Assembly: GCA_016929035.1 (NCBI GenBank)
Contig: JAFGJP010000141.1
Coordinates: forward strand, 1 to 5,860
DNA: 5,860 bases
Source of the DNA: Candidatus Auribacterota bacterium
GTDB lineage: Bacteria > Auribacterota > JAFGBW01 > JAFGJP01
Direction of reading: 5' to 3'
In this document: positions 4,336-5,860 of the stretch, piece after piece
Layout of the letters: the number at the start of each line of letters is the position of its first letter
How positions within the stretch are numbered: the first letter of the stretch is position 1
Position numbers and translations under genes: made by a program
The notes under the pieces: model-generated
Told to the model about the DNA's origin: nothing
The model's database searches: none
Seen by the model: only the letters and a program-made list of their open reading frames with translations

Positions 4336-5860
4336 GTTTCCGTCTCCCCTGTATAATCAAATGAAGCGATTATCCGTCCCTGCAGATCCGTGTAGCGGCG
4401 CGCCATGCGGTCATTGCCGATAGCATACTGAAGAGCTTCTTCATCGCCGACAAGGATCACAAGCTCTTTGCCTCTTGTGACAGCTGTGTAGAGAAGATTT
4501 CTCTGAAGCATGATAAAATGCTGATGCGTGACCGGCATGATAACGCACCGATATTCGCTTCCCTGAGACTTATGAACGGAAATGGCGTACGCCAGGACCA
4601 GCTCGTCAAGATCAATAAAATCATAAACAACTTTCCTTCCGTCAAAATCCACGACAATAAACCCGCCTTCTCTGTCTATGCGGTCAATAAACCCGATATC
4701 GCCGTTAAAAACATCCTTGTCATAATTGTTCACTATCTGCATGACCTTGTCGCCTTTTTTTAAGACAAAGCTACGCCTCGCTATGCCGTCGGTCTGGGGA
4801 TTGCAGATGCTCTGGAGGGTTTCATTGAGCTTCTCGACCCCGACGATGCCTTTGTGCATGGGCGTGATGACCTGGATATCTGAATAGCTGTTTAGGCCGA
4901 ATTTTTTCGGGATCCTTTTCCGAACAAGCTCCTCGATGACCTCTTTAATGGCTTCCGGCTCCTTTTTCTTGATAAAGAAAAAATGCCTTGCGTCAGGCTT
5001 TCCCCGGCTCATGCGGATCATCCTTCCCTGATTGATGCAGTGAGCGTTAAGAATTATCTCGCTTCCTTTTTTCTGACGGAAAATATGCCGGAGAGAAACA
5101 ACAGGGATCCGGCCTGACGCGATCATGTCTCTCAGCACATTCCCGGGCCCGACCGAGGGAAGCTGGTCGGCGTCGCCGACAAAAATGACAGATGTTTTTG
5201 GCCCGACGGCCTGCAGCAGGTGAAAAAGAAGAAGGATGTCGACCATCGAGGCTTCATCGATAATGACAAGGTCGCACTCCAGGGGATTTCCCTTGTGCCT
5301 TCCAAAGCTGTTCGCCGCCGGGTTGTATTCAAGAAGCCTGTGAATTGTCTTGGCCGTCATCTCGGCTGACTGGGAAAGCCTTTTTGCCGCTCGACCCGTA
5401 GGAGCAGCCAAAAGCACCTGCGCTCCGTATCGATTAAAAGCCTGAACGATCCCTTTGATAAGCGTTGTCTTGCCGGTCCCGGGCCCGCCCGTAATGACCA
5501 GAAGCTTTTCCTGCAAAGCCGCATCAAACGCGCGGAACTGCCCTTCTGAAAAAACAATTCGGTTCACGGCTTCGATCTCTTTGATGTTCTGTTCACGGGA
5601 AATATTCACCAGGACGCTCTCTCCCTTCTGGATTCTCTTCAGGTCTTCGGCAATCGATTTTTCCGCGACAAATATCCTGGTCAGATAAACCCCTCTTTCC
5701 CCGGTAGAAACCTCAACGCACTTGATCCAGTCCTTTTGACGCAGCCTCTCAAGGGCCTCATGAAATATGTCAGGAGGAACATCAAGGTCTCTGGCCGCTT
5801 CCTTGCTGAGAAACTCGAGAGGATAAAACGTGTGTCCCTGGTCAATGATCTTTGTCAGAA
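4332..5860 (-). CDS. recD2: RecD2-type DNA helicase, N-terminus outside window
   Basis: The frame is open to the right edge; 508 residues are visible. RecD2 proteins are usually about 700-800 residues, so roughly 200-250 N-terminal residues are missing. RecD2 is a superfamily 1B 5'-3' DNA helicase that acts without RecBC in DNA repair and replication-fork maintenance. In fragment numbering: the linker ending in the Q motif (Gln107), Walker A GGPGTGKTT (124-132), motif Ia APTGRAAKRL (152-161), Walker B LVIIDEASM (197-205), motif III GDADQLPSVGPG (228-239), motif IV RHIFRQ (257-262), the NGDIG segment (385-389), motif V YAISVHKSQGSEY (424-436) and motif VI LYTAVTRGK (456-464). All look intact. 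A GTG at 5609 is an internal codon, not the start, since family-like sequence (for example EALERLRQKDWIK) continues upstream. The TGA overlaps the hydrolase ATG. Confidence 0.95.
   Translation of the reverse strand, partial: LTKIIDQGHTFYPLEFLSKEAARDLDVPPDIFHEALERLRQKDWIKCVEVSTGERGVYLTRIFVAEKSIAEDLKRIQKGESVLVNISREQNIKEIEAVNRIVFSEGQFRAFDAALQEKLLVITGGPGTGKTTLIKGIVQAFNRYGAQVLLAAPTGRAAKRLSQSAEMTAKTIHRLLEYNPAANSFGRHKGNPLECDLVIIDEASMVDILLLFHLLQAVGPKTSVIFVGDADQLPSVGPGNVLRDMIASGRIPVVSLRHIFRQKKGSEIILNAHCINQGRMIRMSRGKPDARHFFFIKKKEPEAIKEVIEELVRKRIPKKFGLNSYSDIQVITPMHKGIVGVEKLNETLQSICNPQTDGIARRSFVLKKGDKVMQIVNNYDKDVFNGDIGFIDRIDREGGFIVVDFDGRKVVYDFIDLDELVLAYAISVHKSQGSEYRCVIMPVTHQHFIMLQRNLLYTAVTRGKELVILVGDEEALQYAIGNDRMARRYTDLQGRIIASFDYTGETET
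4344..4349 (-). promoter_or_regulatory. Ribosome binding site of the hydrolase inside recD2
   Basis: GGGGAG on the minus strand, eight bases before the hydrolase ATG and within the last codons of recD2. It supports the ATG at 4335 and coupled translation of the two genes. Confidence 0.65.

Noticed and set aside
4332..5609. GTG at 5609 as the recD2 start
   Set aside because: The frame stays open upstream to the window edge with RecD2-like sequence and no Shine-Dalgarno at 5609, so the gene is partial.

Overview
The window is bacterial chromosomal DNA with dense coding, Shine-Dalgarno starts, an E. coli-like -35/-10 promoter and a predicted exported protein. No gene names the host firmly. The gene styles and repeat-rich spacers fit an uncultured Gram-negative-type lineage. 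Omnitrophota is my guess, but it rests on general resemblance, not on a marker.

Layout, left to right. Positions 1-80 hold the start of a minus-strand gene that runs off the left edge, possibly RseC-like. A 125-bp spacer with a palindrome and a degenerate 7-bp repeat block follows. Next is a minus-strand FMN nitroreductase (206-760). A 252-bp divergent spacer separates it from a plus-strand APC/LAT-type amino acid permease (1013-2539). That spacer carries a good sigma70 promoter for the permease. In the nitroreductase leader it also carries a compact series of long hairpins, one with the form of an intrinsic terminator pointing at the nitroreductase and overlapped by alternative pairings.

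The permease converges on a minus-strand operon. The 407-bp convergent spacer (2540-2946) holds no convincing gene. It contains a 9-bp tandem repeat block, three separate 7-bp-period blocks of unrelated consensus, and two inverted copies of a 30-bp element whose end bases covary.

The minus-strand operon on the right is recD2 (4332 to beyond 5860, N-terminus outside the window), followed with an ATGA overlap by an exported alpha/beta-hydrolase (2947-4335). The hydrolase has an intact Ser-Asp-His triad but an unusual insert of about 185 residues between its opening strands and its catalytic core.

The genes form no single pathway: they cover redox chemistry, amino acid transport, DNA repair and an envelope hydrolase. 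The most notable points are the competing-hairpin leader at 781-930, the repeated use of a 7-bp period by unrelated sequences in the spacers, and the hydrolase insert.
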